Part shown: piece after piece, positions 1 through 9,000 of the stretch
How positions within the stretch are numbered: position 1 is the stretch's first letter
Layout: each line of letters begins with the position of its first letter
Assembly (NCBI GenBank): GCA_937925515.1
Contig: CALALP010000028.1
Coordinates: 1 to 60,342 of the forward strand
Direction: 5' to 3'
From: an uncultured Lachnoanaerobaculum sp.
Lineage (GTDB): Bacteria > Bacillota > Clostridia > Lachnospirales > Lachnospiraceae
Length of the DNA stretch: 60,342 bases
Translations under genes and position numbers: made by a program
The notes under the pieces: generated by a model
The model's database searches: none
Told to the model about the DNA's origin: nothing
The model's input: only the letters and a program-made list of their open reading frames with translations

Positions 1-53
1 TGTCCCCCTACGGGGGACAAGATATATATGGATAGGTATTTTGTAACAGCTCC
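1..53 (-). repeat. Truncated copy of palindromic MITE-like repeat
   Basis: Read on the minus strand, bases 53 to 1 give an end motif GGAGCTGTTACAAAAT, then CTATCCATATAT, then a palindrome with arms CCCCC/GGGGG around a 3-nt loop. The same order of blocks occurs at 46333-46390, with a 2-bp length difference. The window starts inside the palindrome, so the outer part of the element lies outside. No transposase is encoded. Repeat identity is seen directly; mobility is inferred. Confidence 0.75.
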
Positions 54-58
54 AAGTC

Positions 59-337
59 TTAGTTTTTTTTCCATAAAAATAATGATATGGAATTTACTAA
101 TATAGAACCTATTGTACACACCCATAATGCAGTGGATAAAGCAGGTGTAATGTCCATAAGCCCTGTCCAGTTTGATTTAATAACCATTTGTGCGTCTTCT
201 CTGTAAAAAGCACAAACTGTTAAGGCTGTCAAAGATAGGCTTAAGTATCTAAACCATATTGCATTTTTCTTTTTTAGTGCAAATATTACATTTAAAATTG
301 CTAGTATTATTGCAAGTATTCCAAAAATCATTGGCAT
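59..337 (-). CDS. Small membrane protein, unknown function
   Basis: Predicted 92-residue protein made almost only of hydrophobic stretches. An N-terminal segment (about residues 1-20, MPMIFGILAIILAILNVI) is followed by a short Lys-rich loop, a second segment near 30-50 and a third near the C-terminus, which ends in Lys-Lys-Asn. It should therefore sit in the cytoplasmic membrane. The ATG at 337 is chosen because a full AGGAGG lies 6 nt upstream; an earlier in-frame ATG at 364 lies upstream of this ribosome site. It lies just downstream of the gene ending at 354 on the same strand. I do not recognise a characterised family. Confidence 0.7.
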   Translation of the reverse strand: MPMIFGILAIILAILNVIFALKKKNAIWFRYLSLSLTALTVCAFYREDAQMVIKSNWTGLMDITPALSTALWVCTIGSILVNSISLFLWKKN

Positions 338-353
338 AATGTACCTCCTTTTT

Positions 354-779
354 TTAAAAAGCATTTCCTAATTCATATATCATTTCCCCCATGCTCCAAA
401 TACTTATTATTGCCGAGGGATTGTTACTTTTCTTAAGTTCTCCCATAAAAATCTTATCATAAATATTATAAGTTTCTGTTATAATCTCAAATTCCAAGTT
501 ATTATATTGTTTAATGAAAATATCTAAGGTAAGATTACTTGCACTAACTTTTTTTCTATTATTATAAATAGAATTATCAAAAATTAGTATTTTGCAATCT
601 GAAATATCAACATTTGTAAAAATTATATCAGCAGGATACATTATCTCCTTATCATCTTTATATTCAAAAACCTTATCTACCTTGAAAATTAAATTTGTGT
701 CTTGATAAATAATCTTTTGTATTCTGCTGTCATGTAGGCTAAAAGGAATGTTAGTTTTATATTGTCTTATGTATCTCAT
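354..779 (-). CDS. Hypothetical cytosolic protein
   Basis: A 141-residue protein with no signal peptide, membrane segment or recognised catalytic motif. The N-terminal half contains DSRIQKIIYQDTNLIFKVD, a beta-rich pattern that continues to about residue 75, where it reads ILIFDNSIYNN; the C-terminal part is more mixed. The start at 779 follows the stop of the upstream DUF4173 gene by 5 nt, which suggests one transcript and perhaps translational coupling. The ribosome site is weak (GGAATAAG). Small proteins of this type are sometimes immunity or accessory proteins, but nothing in the sequence supports choosing that role. Confidence 0.6.
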   Translation of the reverse strand: MRYIRQYKTNIPFSLHDSRIQKIIYQDTNLIFKVDKVFEYKDDKEIMYPADIIFTNVDISDCKILIFDNSIYNNRKKVSASNLTLDIFIKQYNNLEFEIITETYNIYDKIFMGELKKSNNPSAIISIWSMGEMIYELGNAF

Positions 780-784
780 ATATC

Positions 785-2344
785 TTATTCCTTAATCTTA
801 TTTAAATAAAAAATTGCTTGTTCCCTTGCAAAGTTATAGTTTGTAGTGGCTTTGTAATCAGAATAATCTCCTTTTATCCTTTTTAGAATTTCTTCAATAT
901 TTTCTTTTTTCTCTGAATTAGTTGTATTTTCCAAATGCTTATAAATTGTAGGAACTGCTGCCAAACCTCCGTCCCTTAAATTCTCTACGTCAAAATGAGG
1001 GAGAGAGCCACCAAGATATCTAGTTAAATTATAGTCTGTAATTCTTGCGTCCATATCAGAAATTACAATTAATGTAAACATTATCGCACCTAAGTAGAGA
1101 GATAGTCGTATAGTTTGAATTTTACTATTTTTTTGTTCTAAGATTACAAGTGCAAATATAATTGTTAAATATATCATGAATACACTTGTGAGTACTCTAA
1201 GGGCTGTAAGTCCATAAACATGTATATATAATATCATTTTAGCAATATCAACTAAGATTAAAGCCATAGTTAAAAGAGATAGTAAAATAACATGTATTTT
1301 CATAAAAATGTTATTTTCTATTTTGATAGCAAATCTTGTCATAAACCATAGCCATAATAGATTAAGTAGGGCAATGAGCATTAGTTCAAAAAATCCTCTT
1401 CTTGCATAATCTGCATAAGTAAAGCCAACCGGTAGATTATGATTTAAAATTCTAATAAAATACACAAACTGAATTACTATAAATAATATATAAAATACAC
1501 ATAGTATAGTATTTATAGAATATAAGCTGAGTCTTGGAATAGTTGAGCTTTTCTTCCTTTCTATATTTTCCACATTATAACTAGAATTTAATTTTCTTTT
1601 ATTTACACTGGAATAAAATATCGCATAGGTATATGCACCAAATATTATAGTCATAATGATATTATCAAGTCTTATATTAGCTAAGAACTTATTTACAAAA
1701 CCTGAAAGTAATTTTTCTAAGGTTTCATCTGCACTTGAAAGTAGATATATTATAATTATGATAAATGGAGAACCTCCAACTATTCCAAGTAAAATATGGT
1801 TAAATGCAGAGTACTTAGTTGACTTTGTTTTCTTATGTATAAGTGCCTGCCATTGAACTGTAAAATTGGAAAATGGAATTATTATAGCTGCACTTATAAA
1901 GTCATATATTATATATTCACTTGTATTTTTCTTTAAAAGTATTTGACATATATCAAGTGGAAGATATACTAAAGCACTTTTTAAAAATATATCCATTAAA
2001 ATCCAAAGTGTATTATTATAAATAACAGTCATACTGGAGCCTATTATAAGTATTATAGAAGTCAAAAACAGGCTTTCTTTTGAAATTTGTACCTTTTTTA
2101 TAAGAGCATAGGAATAAATGACCACTACATATAAGAAGATATAAAGTGAAATGTATACCCCCATTTCAGAAAATATAAAAAAGAAATTATAACTTAAATA
2201 ACCTAAAATAAATGCTATTATTGCAAATATTTTATCTACTTCATTAAACTCATAAGGTGCTTTTACTATAATAGGCTTAATGTTTTGTGTTTGAGAACTA
2301 ATTTCATTTTGATTAATATAAGGCATAGTTTGATTTTCGTCCAT
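785..2344 (-). CDS. DUF4173/DUF4153-family polytopic membrane protein
   Basis: A 519-residue integral membrane protein with roughly ten hydrophobic segments between about residues 35 and 430. It has a hydrophilic C-terminal tail of about 90 residues that contains an Asp/Arg-rich stretch (SDMDARITDYNLTRYLGG). The signature YADYARRGFFELM, in about the middle, is typical of the DUF4153/DUF4173 families. Their biochemical role is unknown; membership is recognised by eye. The ATG at 2344 is preferred because AGGAGG lies 4 nt upstream. It is the third gene of a tight DUF2975-Xre-DUF4173 set (gap to the Xre gene 10 nt), so its expression is probably controlled by that regulator. Confidence 0.8.
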   Translation of the reverse strand: MDENQTMPYINQNEISSQTQNIKPIIVKAPYEFNEVDKIFAIIAFILGYLSYNFFFIFSEMGVYISLYIFLYVVVIYSYALIKKVQISKESLFLTSIILIIGSSMTVIYNNTLWILMDIFLKSALVYLPLDICQILLKKNTSEYIIYDFISAAIIIPFSNFTVQWQALIHKKTKSTKYSAFNHILLGIVGGSPFIIIIIYLLSSADETLEKLLSGFVNKFLANIRLDNIIMTIIFGAYTYAIFYSSVNKRKLNSSYNVENIERKKSSTIPRLSLYSINTILCVFYILFIVIQFVYFIRILNHNLPVGFTYADYARRGFFELMLIALLNLLWLWFMTRFAIKIENNIFMKIHVILLSLLTMALILVDIAKMILYIHVYGLTALRVLTSVFMIYLTIIFALVILEQKNSKIQTIRLSLYLGAIMFTLIVISDMDARITDYNLTRYLGGSLPHFDVENLRDGGLAAVPTIYKHLENTTNSEKKENIEEILKRIKGDYSDYKATTNYNFAREQAIFYLNKIKE

Positions 2345-2354
2345 AAGACCTCCT

Positions 2355-2558
2355 TTATTCTTTTGTATATTCAAGTATATCTGACACATTACAGTCAAGT
2401 TCTTTACATATTGACTCAAGCGTTGAAAAACGTATTGCTTTTGCTTTATTATTTTTTAGGATTGAAAGATTTGCAGGGGTTATGCCTATTCTTTGCGAGA
2501 GTTCCCCCAATGAAATCTTTCTTTTTGCCATAATTACATCTAAGTTTACAACTATCAT
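2355..2558 (-). CDS. Small Xre/Cro-type HTH regulator (YozG-like)
   Basis: A 67-residue protein that is essentially one helix-turn-helix domain. The pattern KISLGELSQRIGITPANLSI forms the HTH core (residues about 14-34). It ends with the usual FSTLESICKELDCNVSDIL. It has no sensor domain. AAGGAG lies 4 nt before the ATG at 2558. Regulators of this short type (YozG-like) are commonly encoded next to DUF2975 membrane proteins, as here; the gap to that gene is 8 nt. It probably binds DNA as a dimer, and the palindrome at 3096-3110 upstream of the operon is the obvious candidate site. That link is inference. Confidence 0.85.
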   Translation of the reverse strand: MIVVNLDVIMAKRKISLGELSQRIGITPANLSILKNNKAKAIRFSTLESICKELDCNVSDILEYTKE

Positions 2559-2566
2559 TTTTCTCC

Positions 2567-3031
2567 TTATATAGTAAAATCATTTTCATTTTTTATTTCA
2601 ATAGCCTCTGCAAATACATTTTTTATAATCCTTAAAATTAGAGCAAGGAAAGAACTTCCAAGTGTTACTAGGATAAATGGAAGATAGTAAGAGGTTGCAA
2701 GCAAACATACAAAGCTAACCATAAAGCAAAACCATGAAAGTAATCTAAGGTATTTGATATTTTCATTAATAAATACTTCTTTATTACTTATATTTCTTAA
2801 AAGACGGTACAAGCAATATAGTGAGGAGTATGCCAGTATATCTAGTGGGAATAATGTTGCAAAAAATAAAGTTTTCAAATGACTAAAGTCATACTTTGTA
2901 ATATCAAGTGAACGTGGTATAGAAAGTACGAAACGAAGTCTTTTAAATAAAAATATATTTACTATAATCCCAAGTATTGCAAATGATATTATGAAAATTT
3001 TTGATAATACTATACTTCTACTTTTATTCAT
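2567..3031 (-). CDS. DUF2975-family membrane protein
   Basis: A 154-residue protein with four hydrophobic segments (about residues 8-30, 50-70, 95-112 and 115-135) and a hydrophilic C-terminus. Its size, topology and position directly before a small Xre regulator match the DUF2975 family, whose function is not established. GGAG sits 7 nt before the ATG at 3031. It is the first gene of a three-gene operon running to 785 and is preceded by a good extended -10 promoter at 3059-3087. A role as a membrane sensor that gates the HTH protein is plausible but inferred from gene order only. Confidence 0.8.
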   Translation of the reverse strand: MNKSRSIVLSKIFIISFAILGIIVNIFLFKRLRFVLSIPRSLDITKYDFSHLKTLFFATLFPLDILAYSSLYCLYRLLRNISNKEVFINENIKYLRLLSWFCFMVSFVCLLATSYYLPFILVTLGSSFLALILRIIKNVFAEAIEIKNENDFTI

Positions 3032-3058
3032 ATTAATCTCCAGTATCTGTTTTAAATT

Positions 3059-3087
3059 ATAATAGCATGGTTTTTATTGTTTTGCAA
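3059..3087 (-). promoter_or_regulatory. Promoter of DUF2975-Xre-DUF4173 operon
   Basis: On the minus strand TTGCAA (3082-3087) is separated by exactly 17 nt from TATTAT (3059-3064). A TGC triplet directly upstream of TATTAT makes an extended -10. Transcription would start near 3052, about 20 nt before the DUF2975 start codon. Confidence 0.65.
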
Positions 3088-3095
3088 TCTATTTT

Positions 3096-3110
3096 TATCG
3101 TTTAACGATA
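3096..3110. promoter_or_regulatory. Palindromic operator-like site
   Basis: A perfect inverted repeat with 7-bp arms TATCGTT and AACGATA around one central base. It lies 8 bp upstream of the -35 box at 3082-3087. The position suits a regulator that acts from upstream of RNA polymerase. The small Xre protein of the same operon is the natural candidate. Binding is inferred. Confidence 0.5.
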
Positions 3111-3130
3111 TATTCTTATTTTTAAACATA

Positions 3131-3165
3131 AAAAAAGGCCTTTAAGCCTAAACTTAAAAGCCTTT
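3131..3165 (-). terminator. Rho-independent terminator after 3195-3827 gene
   Basis: On the minus strand a 13-bp stem (AAAGGCTTTTAAG paired with CTTAAAGGCCTTT, one G-U pair) with a 6-nt loop is followed by a run of T. It lies about 30 nt after the stop of the gene ending at 3195. Confidence 0.85.
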
Positions 3166-3194
3166 AATAAATTATTTCTAAATTAAATTACTTA

Positions 3195-3827
3195 TTATTC
3201 ACTTAAAACACTTATTCTCTTTCTGATATGTCTGCCTTTTTCTATTTCATCAACTACTGCAATAGCATAATCAGCATAACTTATTTTGCTTTCGCCTTTT
3301 GAATTAAAGGTTAGTTCTTCTCCTGCAAGAATATATTTTCCTGTTCTTTCTCCGTCAGCCTCAAAGTCGGCAGCAGGGCATATATAAGTCCAACCTAAAT
3401 CTTTATGTATGCGTAAGAATTTAAATGATTCAGCCATTGCTTTTGCTACCGGTTTATAATCTTCAGGGAAATCCTCTGTATCTAAAAGGCGTTTAGTATG
3501 TGTTGCATCTACAAAAAGACCACCTGCACCACCGACAACTATAAGCCTTATTTGCGTACCACTTAATAATCTACATAGATATTCAATAGAGGTAGTATGC
3601 TTATAAAGTTCTTTCTCGTCCCATATTCCAAAAGCATCTACTACTGCATCAAAGCCTGTTAAATCTTCTTTTTCCAGCTTAAATAAATCTTTTACAATAA
3701 CTTTGTCTGCACCCTCAATCTGGGTTTCTTTTCTTACAAATGCTGTAACATTAAAACCTCTTTGCTTTGCCTCTTTAATTATTGCTCTACCTGCCTGACC
3801 GGATGCTGCAACTACTGCTATGTTCAT
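3195..3827 (-). CDS. NAD(P)-binding Rossmann-fold protein (NmrA/YwnB-like)
   Basis: A 210-residue single-domain protein. The N-terminus MNIAVVAASGQAGRAIIKEA is the beta-alpha-beta dinucleotide-binding unit of NAD(P)H-binding (PF13460/atypical short-chain dehydrogenase) proteins. Supporting segments are a DAVVDAFG strand near residue 60, IRLIVVGGAG near 95 and a Tyr-containing WTYICPAADF near 147. The catalytic Tyr-x-x-x-Lys of classical dehydrogenases is not evident, as is usual for this subfamily. Substrates of such proteins are generally unknown; many act as redox sensors or isomerase-like enzymes. It has its own promoter (3898-3926), its own terminator (3131-3165) and a GGAGG ribosome site. 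Confidence 0.85.
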   Translation of the reverse strand: MNIAVVAASGQAGRAIIKEAKQRGFNVTAFVRKETQIEGADKVIVKDLFKLEKEDLTGFDAVVDAFGIWDEKELYKHTTSIEYLCRLLSGTQIRLIVVGGAGGLFVDATHTKRLLDTEDFPEDYKPVAKAMAESFKFLRIHKDLGWTYICPAADFEADGERTGKYILAGEELTFNSKGESKISYADYAIAVVDEIEKGRHIRKRISVLSE

Positions 3828-3855
3828 TTTTCCCCTCCTGTATATTTAAAATGTA

Positions 3856-3871
3856 AACAGCCAAAACTGTT
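3856..3871. promoter_or_regulatory. Inverted repeat in 5' leader
   Basis: AACAG and CTGTT flank a 6-nt spacer (CCAAAA on the plus strand). It lies about 20-35 nt downstream of the predicted start of transcription of the reductase-like gene. It could be an operator or a weak hairpin ending pncB transcripts. No T-run strong enough for a confident terminator follows. Confidence 0.3.
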
Positions 3872-3897
3872 ATAAATGATATTTAATTACATGTCGG

Positions 3898-3926
3898 AGT
3901 ATAGCACTGTAAAAATTTAATGTCAA
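3898..3926 (-). promoter_or_regulatory. Promoter of the NAD(P)-binding protein gene
   Basis: On the minus strand a consensus TTGACA (3921-3926) is followed after exactly 17 nt by TATACT (3898-3903), with TGC just before it. It begins right at the end of pncB, so the downstream gene is separately transcribed. Confidence 0.75.
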
Positions 3927-3928
3927 AC

Positions 3929-5422
3929 TTAAAAGCTTTGGTCAAATGGTACTATATCCATAACATGATATTTTTGTAATAATTCATTTTTAATATGCCA
4001 TAGTTTATAAGACAAATCTACAAAAGTTTGATGAGGGTTTGAAAGTCTTTTAGACTCGTCCCATAAAGTTTCAAGCTCAGATTTACAATACTCTCTTAGT
4101 TCTAATACAGTAGGAGATTTGTAAACACATTCTCCATTTAAAAACACAGGAACTAACATTTCTCTCATAGTGTAACTATTTGGTTCAAGATGAGTCTTTT
4201 TCCAAGTTTCTATTGGGTCAAAGAGCATAAGAGGTTTATTTACGTCAAACTTTTCATCTACTAAACAAACCAAATCTCCTATAACCTTATTATTTTCTTT
4301 TTTATAAATACGATAAATTGTTTTATTTCCGGGGTTTGTAATCTTCTCAGCATTTTCAGAAAGCTTAATCTTAGGTATAAACTCCCCTGTATCTTTATTT
4401 TTCATAGCTGCAAGCTTATAAACTCCACCAAAAGACGGACAGTCCTTTGAGGTAATTAAATTAGTTCCTACTCCCCAAGAATTAACTTTTGCACCTTGAA
4501 GTTTAAGAGAACTTATAATTTCCTCGTCTAAATCATTTGAGGCTGAGATTATAGCATCATAAAAACCTGCCTCATCAAACATAGCTCTTGCTTTTTTTGA
4601 TAAATACGCCAAATCTCCACTATCAAGTCTTATTCCATAGTTTTTAAGTTTAACTCCTGAATCTTTAAGTTCATTAAATACAGTAATTGCGTTAGGAACT
4701 CCACTTTTAAGAGTATCATAAGTATCTACAAGAAGTATGCAAGAGTTAGGGTAAAGCTCTGCATATTTTCTAAAAGCTGTAAGTTCATCAGAAAAACTCA
4801 TAATCCAACTATGGGCATGAGTACCCATAACCGGAACATTAAATTTCTTACCACATAGTACATTGCTTGTACCGGCACAACCTCCTATTATAGCTGCCCT
4901 TGCTCCATAAATGCCTGCATCAGGGCCTTGAGCACGTCTAAGCCCAAACTCGAGTACAGGTTCTCCTGCTGCTGCATAAACAACTCTTGCAGCCTTTGTT
5001 GCGATAAGAGATTGATGATTCATAATATTTAATAGAGCTGTTTCAATAAATTGAGCCTGCATTATAGGTGCAATTATTTTTATAAATGGCTCTCTAGGAA
5101 ACATGATACTTCCCTCAGGTATTGCGTACATATCTCCAGTAAATTTAAAATTTTTAAGATATTCTAAGAAATCTTCTTTAAATATTCCAAGGTTTCTTAG
5201 GTAGGAAATGTCTTCTTCATCAAACTTAAGATTTTTAATATAATCAATAGCTTGTTCAAGACCTGCACATATCGCATAACCATTGTTGTTGGGATTAGAG
5301 CGATAAAATACATCAAATATAACAGTTTCATTTATATCTTTTTCTTCAAAATATCCTTGCATCATGGTTAATTCGTATAAGTCAGTTAAAAGAGTAAGAT
5401 TTCTATTTTCTGTTTGCTCCAT
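3929..5422 (-). CDS. pncB: Nicotinate phosphoribosyltransferase
   Basis: A 497-residue cytosolic enzyme of NAD salvage that joins nicotinate to PRPP, with ATP use, to give nicotinate mononucleotide. The N-terminus (LLTDLYELTMMQGY, residues 11-24) is the family hallmark. FGLRRAQGPD, IGGCAGTSN, GTHAHSWIMSF and IRLDSGDLAYLSKKAR follow in the expected order and carry the phosphate- and nicotinate-binding residues and the catalytic His. Length is normal for the longer Gram-positive class. AAGGGGG precedes the ATG at 5422 by 5 nt. The gene stands alone with its own promoter and is divergent from the protease gene. Confidence 0.95.
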   Translation of the reverse strand: MEQTENRNLTLLTDLYELTMMQGYFEEKDINETVIFDVFYRSNPNNNGYAICAGLEQAIDYIKNLKFDEEDISYLRNLGIFKEDFLEYLKNFKFTGDMYAIPEGSIMFPREPFIKIIAPIMQAQFIETALLNIMNHQSLIATKAARVVYAAAGEPVLEFGLRRAQGPDAGIYGARAAIIGGCAGTSNVLCGKKFNVPVMGTHAHSWIMSFSDELTAFRKYAELYPNSCILLVDTYDTLKSGVPNAITVFNELKDSGVKLKNYGIRLDSGDLAYLSKKARAMFDEAGFYDAIISASNDLDEEIISSLKLQGAKVNSWGVGTNLITSKDCPSFGGVYKLAAMKNKDTGEFIPKIKLSENAEKITNPGNKTIYRIYKKENNKVIGDLVCLVDEKFDVNKPLMLFDPIETWKKTHLEPNSYTMREMLVPVFLNGECVYKSPTVLELREYCKSELETLWDESKRLSNPHQTFVDLSYKLWHIKNELLQKYHVMDIVPFDQSF

Positions 5423-5453
5423 AATAGCCCCCTTAGGTTTATTGTTTTATAAG

Positions 5454-5482
5454 ATTATAGCACAAAGTAAAAAAAGTATCCA
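5454..5482 (-). promoter_or_regulatory. Promoter of pncB
   Basis: On the minus strand TATAAT (5454-5459) is preceded by TGTGC, giving an extended -10. A partial -35, TGGATA (4 of 6 consensus bases), lies 17 nt upstream. Confidence 0.6.
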
Positions 5483-5610
5483 TTAAATAAGAGATTAATA
5501 ACTTATTTAGTATAAAATCATCAGTATACATAATTAAATTTTATGTCATTTATGATACTTCTAATTTCTTACAAGTATCAATATATTTTTTTAAATTAGT
5601 CAAATGTTAA

Positions 5611-5638
5611 TTTACATTAGTCGTGTTTGTGGTAGAAT
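5611..5638 (+). promoter_or_regulatory. Likely promoter of the S8 protease gene
   Basis: TTTACA (5611-5616), a 16-nt spacer and TAGAAT (5633-5638). This is the best promoter-like match in the 600-nt gap before the protease and would give a leader of about 400 nt. Confidence 0.45.
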
Positions 5639-5644
5639 ATTATT

Positions 5645-6049
5645 GAAGCTATATTAGGATTTTTAATAACTATATGCAAGGGAGAATTAAGTAAAAGTTT
5701 TTTACTTATTGCCTTTGATAAAACATAATTTTAAGCTTATGTTTTATCGTAGATACTTGTTCTTGGAGTACTCTGTTTCTCCATTTTAATATTAATATAC
5801 TTATGTATTACATTAGCACAGGTATTATTATATTCCTAAGATATGGCTTATTTAAAATCTCTTTTGTAGTTTCAAAAAGTAATATAAAGAGATTTGCAGG
5901 AGTTTATATTAAGCTCCAAAACAGTAATGATAGGATATGGGATTTTTTATAAAAACTTGTATTCAAGGCAAGTAAGTATCGTTGCATAATTTGCCACTGT
6001 TTGTCTTCATACAAATTTCCTTAACTGTTTGCAAGCGAAAGGAAATTTA
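5645..6049 (+). promoter_or_regulatory. Long structured 5' leader of the protease gene
   Basis: No convincing gene lies in this roughly 400-nt stretch. It holds a series of perfect hairpins: a 9-bp stem at 5688-5708 (TAAGTAAAA/TTTTACTTA), a 12-bp stem at 5717-5748 (GATAAAACATAA/TTATGTTTTATC), a 10-bp stem at 5855-5895 (AAATCTCTTT/AAAGAGATTT) and a 10-bp stem at 6013-6048. No T-run follows any of them, so they are not simple terminators. The last one covers the ribosome site. I could not match the leader to a known riboswitch class. Confidence 0.5.
6013..6048 (+). promoter_or_regulatory. Hairpin sequestering the protease ribosome-binding site
   Basis: AAATTTCCTT (6013-6022) pairs perfectly with AAGGAAATTT (6039-6048) across a 16-nt loop. 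The 3' arm contains the AAGGA Shine-Dalgarno used for the ATG at 6050. When folded, the ribosome site would be double-stranded. This decides neither start, but suggests control of initiation. Confidence 0.6.
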
Positions 6050-9000
6050 ATGATGAGTTATCTGAAAAGAGTAATTTGCTCGTTACTTGTTTTGACTTTG
6101 ACAATGACAGCATTACCTGATATTGGTATTAAGACTTATGCTGATACAGTAAGCACAAAACATGTACATTTAGAGCAGATAATTAAAAACTCAAGTGATA
6201 AAAATAAGTATGACTTACTATTTTTATTTAACGAAGAAGGTAATTTAGGAAGCCAAGACCTTGAAACAAAAGTAAAAAAGTATCAAGAAAGAGCAATTTC
6301 TGTCTTGGAAAAAGCAAAAGCAGAGGGTAAGGTAGAATCTTACCAGAGTTTTTTTACTTCCAATTCAATAAATGCAGTTTTTAATGACATAGAAGTTGTT
6401 AAAGAAATTGTGAATTTGGAAGAAATAGTAGATGTTTCAAGCAATGATGTCATTAAACTTATTGACCCTGTAGATGATATTGAGGGGCAAAATCGTTCAG
6501 TTCTTTATACTCCTGATGACAGAAACATCGAATGGGGAGTCAAGGCTGTCCATGCTGAAAAGGTTTGGGACGAGTTTGGACTTCATGGTGAAGGAGTTAC
6601 CATTGGTATAATTGATACTGGTGTCAATTATAAATTACCTGCATTAAAAAATGCTTATAAGGGTTATGATCCTGTAATGGATACATTTGATACTACATAC
6701 TACAAAGATTTTATTGATTCATCTAAAACAGAGCCTGACGCAAGTCCGGAGAATAATCATGGAACACATGTAGCAGGTATCATTGTAGGTAAGGAGGGAG
6801 ATTCATTAAACCAAATAGGCGTTGCTCCGGGTGCTAAATTTATTAGTGCTAGAGCTATTTATCAAAACAGTACAGCAAAACGTACAACTGTTTTGGCGGC
6901 AGGTGACTGGATGTATGAGATGCATCCTGATATAATCAACAATTCTTGGGGTGGAAATACAGAGCCGGACCCATGGTTTATGAGAATGGCTGAAAGACTA
7001 GAGGAAGCCGGCATAATAGTAGTATTTGCATCAGGAAATGATAAAAACAATGATGCACAAGAGGGAAGTATACTTAATCCTGCAAGCTTACCAAATGTAA
7101 TTTCAGTTGGTGCTGTTGATATAAACAATAAAATAGCACCATTTTCAAATAAAGGGCCTTCAAGCTTTGATAAAAACTCTAGCTGGATAAAACCTGAATT
7201 TACTGCACCGGGAGTACAAGTAAGGTCTTTGAATGCAATGGGAGGATATACCTCAGAGAGTGGTACAAGTATGGCTGCTCCACATGTAAGTGGTGTACTT
7301 GCACTTATTAAACAGGCAAAGCCTGATATTACAATGTCAGAGGCAAAATCTTTGCTTACTTCGACTGCACAACCTTTAACCGATAGAAACTATACTACAT
7401 CGCCTAATATGGCTTATGGATATGGAATAGTAAATGCTTATGATGCAATAGCAACTTTACATGGACGACAAATGGGAAGTATCTATGGTACAGTTTCAAA
7501 AAGTGGAATAAGGAATATGCAGGCATATAATGAGATTGCTTTGTCAAGCTTAAATGTTATAAACTCTTTGCCATATTCAGACACCAATGAAAAAAGAATT
7601 GATGATACATTAGACATTTCCCCAATTAAGGGAAGTCTAATAAATGCCAATACAAAGTTTAGTATTGACATTACTAAAAAAGACAGTAATACAAACTCTA
7701 ATGAAACAGATTTAAACTTAGTTTCAATAGAAATTTCCAACTCTAATTCAGAAAGTAGAGGTTGGGAAACTGTCGGATACTTTGATTTGGATAGAGATTT
7801 AGAACTGAATAAGACTGTTCATAGAGAATATTCTCTAAGTGATTTTTTAGATGAGAATGTAAAAGATGATACTTATGTTTATTTGAGAATTGTACGTTCA
7901 GCCACTAATAAAGACTCAAGTAAAATTTTTATTCAGAAAATTTCACTCTTTGATTCTGAAAACTCTGAATCTGAAGATACGGATAATCAGATTAAAGATA
8001 CAAGTCAAAGTAATGATATTTTAGCACAAAGTATCGCAAATGAGGACATTTCTAAGGATCTTAACTTAGAAGAGGCAAGTGAATCTAATTTTTTTGAAAA
8101 ATCTGAAAAAATAGGAGAAACAAAGCCAACTGCTAAGGAAGAGATAGCCTCATTAGAAGCTCCAAGCATTGATAATCAAGATATTTTAAATAGTATAAGT
8201 GAAATATCTACATCATCAAATTCAATGAGTGAGAGCGAAACAAGTACTGAAAGCAAAGTAAGTACTGAAATAGTAACAAAGAAAAGTACAGATAGTACAA
8301 ATAGTTTAAACTATGAAAAAACAAGTGGGGATTTCTTGAATGAAGAAGATGATGATGACATAGAAGTTCAATCAGGAAAGCAACCTATAAGTTTACAAAG
8401 CCTAAATTCAAAGATACCTTTTAAACCAATGATAAAAGTGCTTAATAGTGGGAAAACTGTTTTTGCAAGTGAGTTTAATGGAGAGTTCAAACTTACACAT
8501 GCAATCAACAACCCAAATGAGCCTCTTAAGGTGGAGGTATCAGCCTATGGTTATGAAACTAAAGTAATCAATGTTGACTTAACAAAAATGAAAGATCAAC
8601 GGTTCGATTTTGTTTTAGATCCTGCACCTCTTGCAAAAGCAAGTGGAAAGGTTCTGGACGAAAGTCAAAATCCTATTGTTGGGGTGAAAGCTAGTATAAT
8701 CGAAGATGATTATATTGAGGAAATTTCATCTGATGACAATGGAAAATATCGTATTAAGGCTGCTTATGCAGGCGATTATACGATAAGGTATTCAAAGTAT
8801 GGATACTTAACAAAACTTATGAGAGTTGAACTTAAAGAGGGGGACAATGAAATAGAATATGTAATCCTTAATAAGCTTAACAATCTATCGGAAAGTAGTG
8901 TTGATTATGGCATTCCAAAACAAATAAGTGGTCAGACAGAAAGTTTAACTGAGTCTAACTACCTACCTCTTGGTGCAGCAGTAAGATTTCAAGCACCTAA

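Noticed and set aside
2285..2533. Plus-strand frame of 82 codons
   Set aside because: It overlaps the start of the DUF4173 gene and the Xre gene, both well supported on the other strand, and has no ribosome site.
5674..5694. Six-codon leader peptide (ATG to TAA) in the protease leader
   Set aside because: No Shine-Dalgarno before the ATG and no amino-acid bias suggesting attenuation.
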